The notes beneath the pieces were generated by a model. It saw nothing but the letters and a program-made list of their open reading frames with translations. It had not been told where the DNA came from and ran no database searches. A stretch of 64,000 bases of DNA from Eggerthella timonensis (lineage in GTDB: Bacteria > Actinomycetota > Coriobacteriia > Coriobacteriales > Eggerthellaceae). The position numbers and the translations under genes were made by a program. Shown piece by piece: positions 8,127-16,086 of this stretch. The stretch is from positions 248,001 to 312,000 of the forward strand of contig NZ_FXXA01000002.1 of assembly GCF_900184265.1 (NCBI RefSeq), read 5' to 3'. Numbering within the stretch: the stretch's first letter is position 1; each line of letters begins with the position of its first letter.

Positions 8127-9346
8127 TACGCTTCGCTCCCTTCAAGTTCCTCAGGCACGGGCGCTCCGCCCTTGTCGAGCGAACGCGGGAGCATAAGCAC
8201 CGGGATGAATGCGATGGCGAAGAAGATGCCCTCCAGGATGAAGTTCAGCGTGTAGTCAGTGCCGGCGATCATGCCGATGCCGATAGGCAGCACGTAGGAG
8301 ATGATCAGGCTGACCGAGCCGATGACGCCACCGGCGGAGGCCGCATACTTCAGGCCGATCTCGGGCAGCTGGAACGGCAGCGCTTGCAGGATGGGGCCCG
8401 ACGCGGCGGAGAAGATGCCGTTGAAGCATAGGAGCACCCACAGGATGATGCCCATCGGCGAGTACCAGTTGGCGATCATCACCACGCCGCCGAGGATGCA
8501 GATGACGACGAGCACGAGGCGCGGCTTGCCGGAACGCTGGCACAGCACGGGGCCGATGATGGAGCCGAAGATGGATACGATGGTGAGGAACGCGGCCATG
8601 TTGTTGGCAGCCATGATGTCCACGCCGCGCATCTCGACCATAGCCTGCGGCAGGATGCCGGAGTAGTTCGTGGCGGTGGCCATGCCCAAGCCCGTGGCGA
8701 TGGCAATGAGCCATACGAACTTGTTCTTGATGGCAACGCCGAAGTACTGCATCACCGGCTCGGACGGGGGAACCTCCACGCCCTTCGGCTGGTTCTTCGC
8801 CAGCACGAACCATAGCACGAGGATCACGGCGAACGCGACGGACGACCAGAGGTAGGCGTCCTGCACGCTCGGGAAGAAGGCGGACGTCGCCAGGCCGGCC
8901 GCGATGCCGCAACATGCGGCCGCGAAGTAGATGCCCATGGCGAAATCCATCTTGTCCTCGAACCAGGCGCCGAACAGCTTGATGGTGGCCGCCTGCAACA
9001 CGGACGGCGCGATGCCGGTGCCCAGCATCATGACCAGCATCATGGTGAAGTCGCCTGCGACCAGGCGACCGAACGCCAGCACGACCGAGATGGCCGTCGC
9101 CACGCCCACGACGATCTTCGCGCCGAACTTGTCGGCCAGCGAGCCGCCGGGGATGGACACGAACACGCCCGCCAGCAGCGGGGCGAGCAGCAGAGCAGAG
9201 AACTGGGCCACGTCAATGCCCAGCGCGGGCATGATTTCGGTGGCCAATGCGGAAAGCTGGAACTGGATGTAGTCCGCGATGAAGATGATGAGACACGAGA
9301 CGAGCAGCACCACCCAACGATACGAGGACAACGTACGCGATTCCAT
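8126..9346 (-). CDS. MFS transporter coupled to the YtcJ amidohydrolase
   Basis: A 406-residue, 12-helix carrier. The ATG at 9346 is preceded by AGGAGGGG five bases away, which decides it over an upstream ATG at 9397. Helix 1 begins YRWVVLLVSC and the helix 2-3 loop has GGSLADKFGAK, the family motif. It resembles the carrier at 10366-11745 closely in its first helix (YRWVILLVSC), so the two are paralogues on either side of a LuxR regulator. The stop overlaps the amidohydrolase start by one base. Expression is probably linked to the divergent LuxR gene. Confidence 0.9.
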   Translation of the reverse strand: MESRTLSSYRWVVLLVSCLIIFIADYIQFQLSALATEIMPALGIDVAQFSALLLAPLLAGVFVSIPGGSLADKFGAKIVVGVATAISVVLAFGRLVAGDFTMMLVMMLGTGIAPSVLQAATIKLFGAWFEDKMDFAMGIYFAAACCGIAAGLATSAFFPSVQDAYLWSSVAFAVILVLWFVLAKNQPKGVEVPPSEPVMQYFGVAIKNKFVWLIAIATGLGMATATNYSGILPQAMVEMRGVDIMAANNMAAFLTIVSIFGSIIGPVLCQRSGKPRLVLVVICILGGVVMIANWYSPMGIILWVLLCFNGIFSAASGPILQALPFQLPEIGLKYAASAGGVIGSVSLIISYVLPIGIGMIAGTDYTLNFILEGIFFAIAFIPVLMLPRSLDKGGAPVPEELEGSEA

Positions 9347-9501
9347 GATTCCCCTCCTTTGTCGATACGAATGAAATAGTTGATACGCCGGCATCACCTG
9401 GAAGTATAGGGACTGGCTCCGTCCGCCACCATCGACCGAACTTCGTATCTTTCTACGCGCAAAGCGGTAGACCGGCCGCCGCGCCCGCGTGCACCGTCGG
9501 C

Positions 9502-9530
9502 TTTTTGCGCGCGCGGCGCTGCGCTATACT
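9502..9530 (+). promoter_or_regulatory. Possible promoter of the LuxR gene
   Basis: A TATACT box at 9525-9530 lies 17 bases after a T-rich hexamer at 9502-9507. The -35 box is poor, so activation may be needed. It sits in the 237-base divergent gap between the MFS and LuxR genes. Confidence 0.35.
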
Positions 9531-9583
9531 AGGCCGTATCGGACGAACCGCAGGGTCCGCGTTATCGTTGCCGGGGAGGCGCA

Positions 9584-10369
9584 ATGCCAGACGAACAGGG
9601 GCCGCAGCCCATCAACTTGCTCACCGATGGCGAATGGCTGCAACTCATCAAGATCATCGGCTTGGCGAATCGCCTCAACGAAGACTACGCGTTTCGACGT
9701 ACGATCCTCGAGCAGCTGCGCATCCTCATTCCCTACGAATCGGCGGCGTTCTTCCTCACCGACCTATCGAAGGTGTCCACCACGCCGAACTTCTTCGCGT
9801 CGCCCATCGGCATCGACTGCGAGGAGGGCCGGCTGGACGAGTACCTCGAAACCGCCTGGGAAGGCGACAAGATCCGCGAGCTGTTCCCCACCGACGAATC
9901 GCGCGTCATCCGCGAGAGCGATTTCGTCTCGAAGGAGGAGAAGCGGTCGTCGTCCTACTACTCAGATTTCCTCGGCGGGCGCAACGTGCTCACCTGCACG
10001 TTCGCCTGCCCCAAGGGGCCACTGGGGTCGCTCAACCTCAACCGCAAGCTCAACGACTTCAGCGATAAAGAGGTGTTCATCCTCGAAGTACTGGAGCCGC
10101 ACATCACCGAGCGCCTGTCGCAGCACCGTCTGCAAGACGGCAGCCAGAAGGATTTCGAGAAGTTCCTGCAGGATCACAACATCACCGCGCGCGAGGGCGA
10201 AGTGCTGTCGTGCCTGCTGAAGGGCATGAGCAACGGCGACATCAGCGAGGAGCTGTGCATCAGCCCCGCCACCACGCGCAAGCATCTGGAGAACCTGTAC
10301 AAGAAGGCCGGCGCGAAAAGCCGCCTGGAGCTGGCGGTGTTCGCGCGCCAGCACATGCGCGCCGGCTAG
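9584..10369 (+). CDS. LuxR-family transcriptional regulator
   Basis: The 261-residue protein has an N-terminal region of about 190 residues that looks like a GAF-type sensing domain (IPYESAAFFLTD near residue 50) and a C-terminal LuxR helix-turn-helix: the region from NITAREGEVLSCLLKG through SPATTRKHLENLYKKAG, residues about 195-245. A GGGGAGG site precedes the ATG. It lies between two paralogous MFS carriers, divergent from one and convergent with the other, where its last four bases overlap the end of the second carrier. It most likely controls one or both in response to their substrate. Confidence 0.9.
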   Translation: MPDEQGPQPINLLTDGEWLQLIKIIGLANRLNEDYAFRRTILEQLRILIPYESAAFFLTDLSKVSTTPNFFASPIGIDCEEGRLDEYLETAWEGDKIRELFPTDESRVIRESDFVSKEEKRSSSYYSDFLGGRNVLTCTFACPKGPLGSLNLNRKLNDFSDKEVFILEVLEPHITERLSQHRLQDGSQKDFEKFLQDHNITAREGEVLSCLLKGMSNGDISEELCISPATTRKHLENLYKKAGAKSRLELAVFARQHMRAG

Positions 10370-11745
10370 GGCAGGGGTACAGGGTCCGGTGCGGGGTCGG
10401 GCAGATTTGCCGACGCCGCTTCCGGCGCAACGGCCGGCACAGGATCGGGGGCGCAGAGCGGCAACATGGACGGTGCTTCGCGCACCTTCGACAGCAGCAC
10501 GATAGGCACGACGGCCAACGCGAAGCACAGCGATTCCAGGATGAGGTTGAGCGAGTAGTCGGCTCCCGCAATGGCCGACACGGCCAGCGGCAGACCGTAG
10601 CTGACGGCGAGGCTGACGCTGCCCACCACCCCGCCGGCCGAGCCGGCATACTTGTGCCCGATTTCGGGAAACGCCCCAGGAAGCGCTTCGAGCACCGGTC
10701 CCGCCGCAGAACCGAGCGCGCCGTTCACCAGCAGCATCGCCGCGATGCCCACCGTACCGAACAGCGTCCAGCTCAGCAGCTTCGCGATGCCGCCCAGCAC
10801 CACGATGACCGCGAGCGCGCCTTTCACGCTCCCGAGGCGCTGGCAAACCAACGGGCCCAACACCGAGCCGGCGATCGACCCCAGCGACAGGATGGCCGCG
10901 GTCGCTCCAGCCGACTCCGGATCGAGCCCGTGCACCTCGAACAGCGCCTGCGGGAACAGACCCACGTACGCGGTCGACGTCGCCATGCCCAGGCCCACGG
11001 CAAGCGCGACGAGCCACACATTCTTGCTGGCGGCAGCCGTCATCAGGTAGCGCGCGACCGGTTCGCCCTCCGGCGGCTCCTCGCCCTTCGGCACGTCGCG
11101 AGCGAACAAGGTCCACGCTATCCCGCAAGCGAGGAACAGCGCCGCGGGCACGAGAAACGCGACGGCCATGTCGGCGAAGAGGTTGGACGTGGCCTGCGCG
11201 CACGCAATGCCCACCGAGGCGCTGGCGAAGTAGATGCCCATGGCCATGTTGCTTGATCGCTTGAACCAGATGCAGAACAGCTTGATGAGCGAGGCCTGCA
11301 GGACGGCGGGGCAGCACCCCAGCAGGAACATCGCGCAGAACAGCGACGGGTAATCGCCTGCGCATACCCGGGCGAAGCCGGCCGCTACCGACACCGCCGT
11401 GGCCACGGCCACCACCGCACGCGGCCCGAACCGGTCGCACAGAACGCCGCCGGGAATGCTGAGGAACACGCCCGACAGCAGCGGGGCCAGCAGAAGGCTG
11501 GACAGCTGCACCGAGTCCAGCCCGAAGCGCGGCACGATCAGCGGGGCGAGCGACGACACCTGGAATTGCAGGTAGTTCGTCATGAAAATGAGCGCGCAGG
11601 AGACGAGCAGAATCACCCACCGGTAAGCCGGCAAACGAGGAGCACTCGGACAACCATCCGTGTCGGTCGAAAGCCTCGGTTTTTCGCGAAAAACCGAGGC
11701 TTTCGACCGACAACGCTTCCGACTGCCCCCAGCACGATCGCCCAC
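10366..11745 (-). CDS. MFS transporter, paralogue of the carrier at 8126-9346, with palindrome-encoded N-terminus
   Basis: A 459-residue frame with 12 predicted helices and a Pro/Ala-rich tail. The motif GGVLCDRFGPR follows helix 2. The only GTG or ATG start before helix 1 is the GTG at 11745, with GAGGGGG seven bases upstream. If that is used, residues 12-29 are encoded by the family B palindrome at 11661-11712 and precede the normal start of helix 1 (YRWVILL). The alternative is a TTG at 11634 without a good ribosome site. The 3' end overlaps the convergent LuxR gene by four bases. The substrate is unknown; the neighbours suggest an organic acid or aromatic compound. Confidence 0.82.
   Translation of the reverse strand: MGDRAGGSRKRCRSKASVFREKPRLSTDTDGCPSAPRLPAYRWVILLVSCALIFMTNYLQFQVSSLAPLIVPRFGLDSVQLSSLLLAPLLSGVFLSIPGGVLCDRFGPRAVVAVATAVSVAAGFARVCAGDYPSLFCAMFLLGCCPAVLQASLIKLFCIWFKRSSNMAMGIYFASASVGIACAQATSNLFADMAVAFLVPAALFLACGIAWTLFARDVPKGEEPPEGEPVARYLMTAAASKNVWLVALAVGLGMATSTAYVGLFPQALFEVHGLDPESAGATAAILSLGSIAGSVLGPLVCQRLGSVKGALAVIVVLGGIAKLLSWTLFGTVGIAAMLLVNGALGSAAGPVLEALPGAFPEIGHKYAGSAGGVVGSVSLAVSYGLPLAVSAIAGADYSLNLILESLCFALAVVPIVLLSKVREAPSMLPLCAPDPVPAVAPEAASANLPDPAPDPVPLP
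11661..11712. repeat. Perfect palindrome, family B copy 2
   Basis: A 52-base palindrome with no loop mismatch, centred on CGCG. Its arms are the same as those at 848-903 (GTCGGTCGAAAGCCTCGG, then T-run). Unlike the other copies it falls inside, or just before, the 5' end of a gene (the MFS carrier on the minus strand). Confidence 0.9.
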
Positions 11746-11852
11746 TCGGCACCCCCTCGCGTCGCTTCCCCGATGGCAGCATCATCCCAACTTCCGATGC
11801 CGTCCGCCAGTACGCAAAGCGCGTATCTTCTTAGGGCAATGTGCGTAGACGC

Positions 11853-12461
11853 CTACTGCGGCAACGTCACTTGCTGGTCCATCTCCAGGCCGTGCAGCAG
11901 GCCGCGGAACGTCAGCCTTGTCAGCAGTTCCGACATATATGCAGGCGATTCGCGCAGCCCGCCGTTGATCCACTTGATGGTGATGCCGATGTGAGCCGAG
12001 ATGATGTACTGGATGAAGTAATCCAGCGAATCGCCCAGGCCGCCGCCCTCGAACGTGCTGAATATCTCGCGGTACGTGCGGTGCGCGCTCTCCTCGAACT
12101 TCTTGTTGAACAGGGGCGCGCCGTGCGGGCCGAGCATCGTCACGAAGAACTGCGCGTGGTCGTATATGTACTCGAAATGCCGCTTGTAGTAGTCGTGGCT
12201 TTCGCGCTCGAGCCCGCGCTCCGCCTCCCGCGTGGGGCTCGCCTCGCGACGCAGGTCGGCCAGCACGTCGTCGATGATCTGGTTGACGAAGAAGTACTTG
12301 TCCTCGAACTGGAAGTAGAACGTGCTGCGGGACACGCGCGCCTTCTTCACGATCTCGTTGACCGAGATGCTCTCGAAGTCCTTCTCCTGCATCAGCTCCA
12401 GAAGCGCGTCCGTCAGGTATTGCCGGCTCCGCGCCTTCCGCATGTCGTTCGTGCGATCCAT
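11853..12461 (-). CDS. TetR-family transcriptional regulator
   Basis: A 202-residue protein. The first 60 residues form the TetR DNA-binding domain, with the signature ISVNEIVKKARVSRSTFYFQ and then FEDKYFFVNQI; the rest is a helical ligand domain. An AAGGGG site lies six bases before the ATG. It is divergent from the decarboxylase-like gene at 12722 with a 260-base gap, and its product probably represses that gene and itself. The ligand may be the decarboxylase substrate. Confidence 0.92.
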   Translation of the reverse strand: MDRTNDMRKARSRQYLTDALLELMQEKDFESISVNEIVKKARVSRSTFYFQFEDKYFFVNQIIDDVLADLRREASPTREAERGLERESHDYYKRHFEYIYDHAQFFVTMLGPHGAPLFNKKFEESAHRTYREIFSTFEGGGLGDSLDYFIQYIISAHIGITIKWINGGLRESPAYMSELLTRLTFRGLLHGLEMDQQVTLPQ

Positions 12462-12598
12462 GGGACGCCCCTTTCCCCGGCCGCGGCGCGGCGCTAGGCC
12501 GCAGTGCGCCCTTGTGCGTCCTGTTGCGCCGCGCCTTCGCGCTTCCTGTCGTGCCGCGCGCCTCTTGCCGCGCCCGCGCGCTTCCGTTCTCGCACAAT

Positions 12599-12627
12599 TT
12601 TACTACATATGTCCGAATTCCTACAAT
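12599..12627 (+). promoter_or_regulatory. Promoter candidate for the decarboxylase-like gene
   Basis: TTTACT (12599-12604), a 17-base spacer and TACAAT (12622-12627). The surrounding AT-rich stretch, unusual for this region, carries GAATTC twice (12615 and 12655 areas), a possible TetR operator. This fills the TetR/decarboxylase divergent gap. Confidence 0.5.
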
Positions 12628-12721
12628 ACGTCCAATTTTGCAGATACCCAGCCGGAATTCCGCTCGCTAGAATCGAGCTCGTCGAACCGATCACATCAAA
12701 CCACAAGGAGGCACGAGAACG

Positions 12722-13774
12722 ATGGCACACGAGTTTCGCACCGAGTTCGTCAAGGACTACGTCGCGCCCTACGGACAGGAAGTCGCGCATGGGAAAATCG
12801 CGCTCGAGGAGCATTACGAGTCCCCCACCTGGGACGCTACGGGCGACCCGGCGAACGAGACGGCCCGCAACAAGGAGGACTACTTCGAGGCCGTGAAGGC
12901 GCGCCTGCACTCCCCCGAAATCCGCATCGAGGAGATGGATCGCAACGGCGTGGAGATGTTCATCATGTCGCTCACCCAGCCCGGCATCCAGGAGGTGCTC
13001 GACACCAACGAGGCCGTGCAGCGCGCGCACGAGATGAACATCTGGATCTACGAGAACTACGTGCAGAAGTACCCGACCCGCTTCAACGCCTTCGCCGCCG
13101 TGGCGCTGCAAGACCCCGAGGCCGCGGCCAAGGAGCTGGAGTTCTGCGTGAAGGAACTCGGGTTCGTGGGCGCGCTGGTGAACGGCTACACGATGAAGAA
13201 CGATAAGAACAACATCGAGTACCTGGACGAGAAGCAGAACTTCCCGCTCTGGCAGAAGCTGGTGGAGCTGAACGTGCCGCTGTACCTGCATCCGCGCGAC
13301 CCCGCCCCGAACCAGCAGCGCGGCTACGAGGGCTACGAGGGCCTGCTGGGCTCCGCCTGGGGATTCGGCGCCGAGACGTCGCTGCATGCGCTGCGCCTGC
13401 TGTGCAGCGGCCTGTTCGACGAGCTGCCCGAGGCCAAGCTGATCCTCGGCCACCTCGGCGAAGGCCTGCCCTTCGGCCTGCCGCGCGTTCAGCATCGCCT
13501 GAACAACCAGAAGCCGTGCGGCGCGCACAAGAAGCCCCTGACCGAGTACTTCGAGCAGAACGTGTACGTCACCACGAGCGGCCACTTCAACACGCAAGCG
13601 TTTTTGAACACGCTCATGGAGTGCAACACCTCGCACGTGATGTTCTCGTCCGACACTCCGTACGAGAGTCTTGACGAGGCCGCCCTTTGGTTCGACAACG
13701 TGCCGCTCAGCCACGCCGACCGCGAGCAGATCGGCCGCCAGAACGCCATCGACCTGCTGGGCCTGAACCTATAG
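12722..13774 (+). CDS. ACMSD-superfamily decarboxylase, gamma-resorcylate / 2,3-dihydroxybenzoate decarboxylase-like
   Basis: The 350-residue protein has the full metal set of the nonoxidative hydroxybenzoate decarboxylases in the amidohydrolase superfamily: E29-E-H31 in IALEEHY, H190 in LYLHPRDP, H244 in LGHLGEGLPF and D311 in SSDTPYES. In characterised relatives a divalent metal on these residues supports reversible decarboxylation of hydroxybenzoates. An AAGGAGG site precedes the ATG. The gene stands alone between a divergent TetR gene and palindrome 13802-13859. Nearby MFS carriers may bring in the acid. Which acid is used cannot be told; a hydrolase on a related ring acid is the alternative. 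Confidence 0.85.
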   Translation: MAHEFRTEFVKDYVAPYGQEVAHGKIALEEHYESPTWDATGDPANETARNKEDYFEAVKARLHSPEIRIEEMDRNGVEMFIMSLTQPGIQEVLDTNEAVQRAHEMNIWIYENYVQKYPTRFNAFAAVALQDPEAAAKELEFCVKELGFVGALVNGYTMKNDKNNIEYLDEKQNFPLWQKLVELNVPLYLHPRDPAPNQQRGYEGYEGLLGSAWGFGAETSLHALRLLCSGLFDELPEAKLILGHLGEGLPFGLPRVQHRLNNQKPCGAHKKPLTEYFEQNVYVTTSGHFNTQAFLNTLMECNTSHVMFSSDTPYESLDEAALWFDNVPLSHADREQIGRQNAIDLLGLNL

Positions 13775-13801
13775 CGCACCCTGAGATAGGGCTCGTCGCA
13801 A

Positions 13802-13859
13802 GGCTGTCGCCCGAAACGTACGGTTTTCGCGCCAAAACCGTACGTTTCGGGCGACAGCC
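13802..13859. repeat. Palindrome, family B-like copy 3 with diverged arms
   Basis: Arms of about 25 bases (CTGTCGCCCGAAACGTACGG followed by TTTT) around a short CG-rich centre. The layout matches the copies at 848 and 11661, but most arm bases differ in both arms at once, so pairing is kept. It sits between the decarboxylase-like gene and the convergent small gene at 13910. Confidence 0.85.
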
Positions 13860-13909
13860 CTCTCCCCAACCGGCTCGCGTCGCCGCGCCGTTGGGCGCGG
13901 CGGTCCCTG

Positions 13910-14197
13910 CTATTCCTCGTCGTCGAGCTTCGTCTCGAAGGTGAAGCGGGCAGCTTGCATTTCCTTGAGATACGCCGAGCATATCCGCAGTTCGCGACCA
14001 TCCTCAAGCGTAATGGACAGCGATCCCATCTTGCCGTCGCTATCCAGCTTGATCAGCTGCATATCCACCACCGGCTGCGTGCGAATCGCCTGCCCATCGT
14101 CGCCGCGCTCCTTGAACACGATCGGCTTCGTTTTCGTGAATCCGAACAAGTCTCGAATTTCGGTCTCGCTCATGGCAACCGTCTCATGCATGGTCAT
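13910..14197 (-). CDS. Small hypothetical protein, acidic C-terminus
   Basis: A 95-residue protein of unknown function with no recognised family. It has an alternating strand-like middle (VVDMQLIKLDSDGKMGSLSI) and ends in an acidic DDEE. The start is uncertain: GTG at 14200, ATG at 14197 and ATG at 14173 are all in frame; the GGAGG and AAGGGA stretch just upstream favours 14197-14200. It begins 10 bases after the exonuclease stop on the same strand, so the two are probably co-transcribed. Confidence 0.7.
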   Translation of the reverse strand: MTMHETVAMSETEIRDLFGFTKTKPIVFKERGDDGQAIRTQPVVDMQLIKLDSDGKMGSLSITLEDGRELRICSAYLKEMQAARFTFETKLDDEE

Positions 14198-14206
14198 CAC
14201 CGTCCC

Positions 14207-14773
14207 TTACCTCCATCGTGCCCTGCTCCTGCTGGAGCTGCCGCCGAACACGTACGGCCGCGGGGCGGGCACTTCGATCTCTTCTGCAAGCCGCCAAAAC
14301 AACTCTCGGCAGGCGTTCGTATCGCACAGCGCATCGTGATGCTGGTCGAGGGAGATGCCGTAGTAGTCGCAGCACGTCGACAGCCCGAATTTCCGACCTC
14401 CCAGCACGCGCCTGGCCATCTCGCCGGTGTCGATGTAGTAAAGCTCGGGCATTTCGATTTCGACGTACTCCAAGCTCCGATAGATGGCGGGGCAGTCGGC
14501 CGTTTTGGCGCAATGCGCGACCACCACGCTCGACTCGACCAGCGACCCGAGCGCTTCGTTCCACACGACGTCGAACGTCGGCTCGTGCGCCACCATCTCC
14601 TCGGTGATCCCGTGGACGCGCTGCGTCATCGGCTCGAAGTCGCACAGCGGGTTCACCAGCTGATAGCAGCTGTCGAGCAAGTCGCCTTCGTAGTTCGTCC
14701 TCTGGTAGGCGATCGAGCATATGTGCCGCCGGGCGTCGGCCCATTCGACATCCAAGAACAAATAGCCATCCAT
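14207..14773 (-). CDS. DEDDh 3'-5' exonuclease (RNase T / DnaQ-like)
   Basis: A 188-residue protein with the exonuclease motifs: LDVE (D8, E10) in Exo I, a middle aspartate in AHCAKTADCPAIYRSL, and an HHDALCDTNAC segment that supplies the His and Asp of Exo III. Family members trim single-stranded RNA or DNA ends with two metal ions. The ATG at 14773 begins MDGYLF; an upstream in-frame ATG at 14812 adds a short tail unlikely to be used. The C-terminus is basic (SRSRARWR). It shares a transcript with the small gene downstream. Confidence 0.82.
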   Translation of the reverse strand: MDGYLFLDVEWADARRHICSIAYQRTNYEGDLLDSCYQLVNPLCDFEPMTQRVHGITEEMVAHEPTFDVVWNEALGSLVESSVVVAHCAKTADCPAIYRSLEYVEIEMPELYYIDTGEMARRVLGGRKFGLSTCCDYYGISLDQHHDALCDTNACRELFWRLAEEIEVPAPRPYVFGGSSSRSRARWR

Positions 14774-14870
14774 CCCGACGGTCCTTCCGCTGCAAATAAC
14801 GATCCAGAGCATAGTATATAATCATTATTGTCATTGATGACGATGTCGAGTGTATCTCGACATAAAGAAA

Positions 14871-14895
14871 AGGACGGAAGCAATGCTTCCGTCCT
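14871..14895 (-). terminator. Terminator of the initiator tRNA
   Basis: Stem AGGACGGAAGC/GCTTCCGTCCT with a short loop, followed on the minus strand by TTTTCTTT. It begins 10 bases after the tRNA 3' end. A second small hairpin at 14843-14863 (arm ATGTCGAG) follows it. Confidence 0.85.
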
Positions 14896-14904
14896 GTTAG
14901 TTTC

Positions 14905-14981
14905 TGGTCGCGGGGACAGGATTTGAACCTATGACCTCCGGGTTATGAGCCCGGCGAGCTACCAGACTGCTCCACCCCGCA
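14905..14981 (-). tRNA. Initiator tRNA-Met (CAU anticodon)
   Basis: A 77-base tRNA with encoded CCA. The anticodon loop is CTCATAA on a stem CCGGG/CCCGG, giving the three G:C pairs that mark initiator tRNA. The D stem GAGC/GCTC has the A11:U24 pair, and the first base pair is T1:G72, not a Watson-Crick pair. The T arm is AGG-TTCAAAT-CCT. The initiator, not the elongator, form is well supported. Confidence 0.95.
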
Positions 14982-15045
14982 CCGTTATGTTGCGCCTACC
15001 TCTCCTGCCCGAAGTGCCTTCAAACAGGAAAAGCGGCAAGAAAGA

Positions 15046-15074
15046 ATATTACCCTTTCATCTTTACAAGCGCAA
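15046..15074 (-). promoter_or_regulatory. Promoter of the initiator tRNA
   Basis: On the minus strand TTGCGC (15074-15069), a 17-base spacer and TAATAT (15051-15046), about 65 bases before the tRNA. The spacing is ideal and the region is AT-rich. Confidence 0.6.
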
Positions 15075-15132
15075 ACAATTTCTCATCACTCCACATAGTC
15101 TACACTTTTGCGAGCTGAGCCGACCACTCCCC

Positions 15133-15852
15133 CTACCCCACGCTGTCCAGCGCGAAGGTGCCGCTTGCGAGGCGAGCGGACACGCGGGCGGAGCCGTCGC
15201 CGTGGCGATAGGCGCCACCGACCCGCTCGAGTGGAAATCCGCTCTTGAACGCTCCCGACGCTTTCGTGATGCGCGCCGTGAACCCCGACGACGCAGGGAC
15301 GGCCACGCGCACGCTGCCGCTTGCGATATCGGCGTCGATCGATTGCGGGCACGCGCCGTCGCACAGCACCCACACCTCTCCCGACGCCGCATGCACGTCC
15401 ACGCCCTCGTCGAAGCAGCCCACCGCCGACACGCACCCGCTTGCCACGTCGACGTGCAGCTTGCGGGCGGCAACCCGGTCGACATCGATCTTCCCGGAAG
15501 CCAGCTTGAGCTTCATCGCGCCGCATCCGATGTCGCGCACCTGGTACGAACCCGACGACCCCTCGACGCTCACCCGTTCGAACGCGCTCGCGAACGCACG
15601 GGGGATGCGCACTTCAAGATCCTTGCGCCCCAGCAGAAAGCACTCGAACCACGAGCCGAAATCAACCTCGAGCGTCGATCCCACAACCCGCCACCGCATC
15701 CGCTGGCTCTCGCCCAAAGGACGCGGAGCCGTTTCGGTCAGCTCGATCGCGTGCGCCTCGACATCGTCGACCACAACGACGTTCACCGCTCCCGAAGCCC
15801 ACTTGATTGCCAGCCCCGTGATCCCTGCCGCCTCTACGCTTGCATCCGCCAT
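15133..15852 (-). CDS. DUF4097-type beta-repeat (Toastrack-like) protein
   Basis: A protein of about 239 residues built from repeating short beta segments of the form ASGxVxV (for example KLASGKIDVDRV, HVDVASGCVSAV, DADIASGSVRVAV, RLASGTFALDSV), which is the pattern of the DUF4097 repeat fold. No signal peptide or membrane helix is seen, so it would be cytoplasmic unless partnered. The start is chosen at the ATG at 15852, six bases after AAGGGG; ATGs at 15882 and 15975 are also in frame. Family members occur with PspA and other envelope-stress proteins, but here it stands alone. Confidence 0.75.
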   Translation of the reverse strand: MADASVEAAGITGLAIKWASGAVNVVVVDDVEAHAIELTETAPRPLGESQRMRWRVVGSTLEVDFGSWFECFLLGRKDLEVRIPRAFASAFERVSVEGSSGSYQVRDIGCGAMKLKLASGKIDVDRVAARKLHVDVASGCVSAVGCFDEGVDVHAASGEVWVLCDGACPQSIDADIASGSVRVAVPASSGFTARITKASGAFKSGFPLERVGGAYRHGDGSARVSARLASGTFALDSVG

Positions 15853-16086
15853 GAGCACCCCTTCGTCGTCGTTTTCATCCATTCTAGAGGCGAAGCGCTC
15901 GGTTGCACCAGCACATCTGGTAGGCAAAGCCCGCAATTTCAGGTTGCGGCTCGTTTTTGCGTGCGAAATCCCCAAGAACCGGCCTTTGATTAATGCGAGG
16001 CCGAGTCCGATGCTCTACAATCGGAAACGAAACACGCGGGCCGTACGGCCTCAACCTCAGCATCTCACCGTGAAGGAGCAGCGCCC

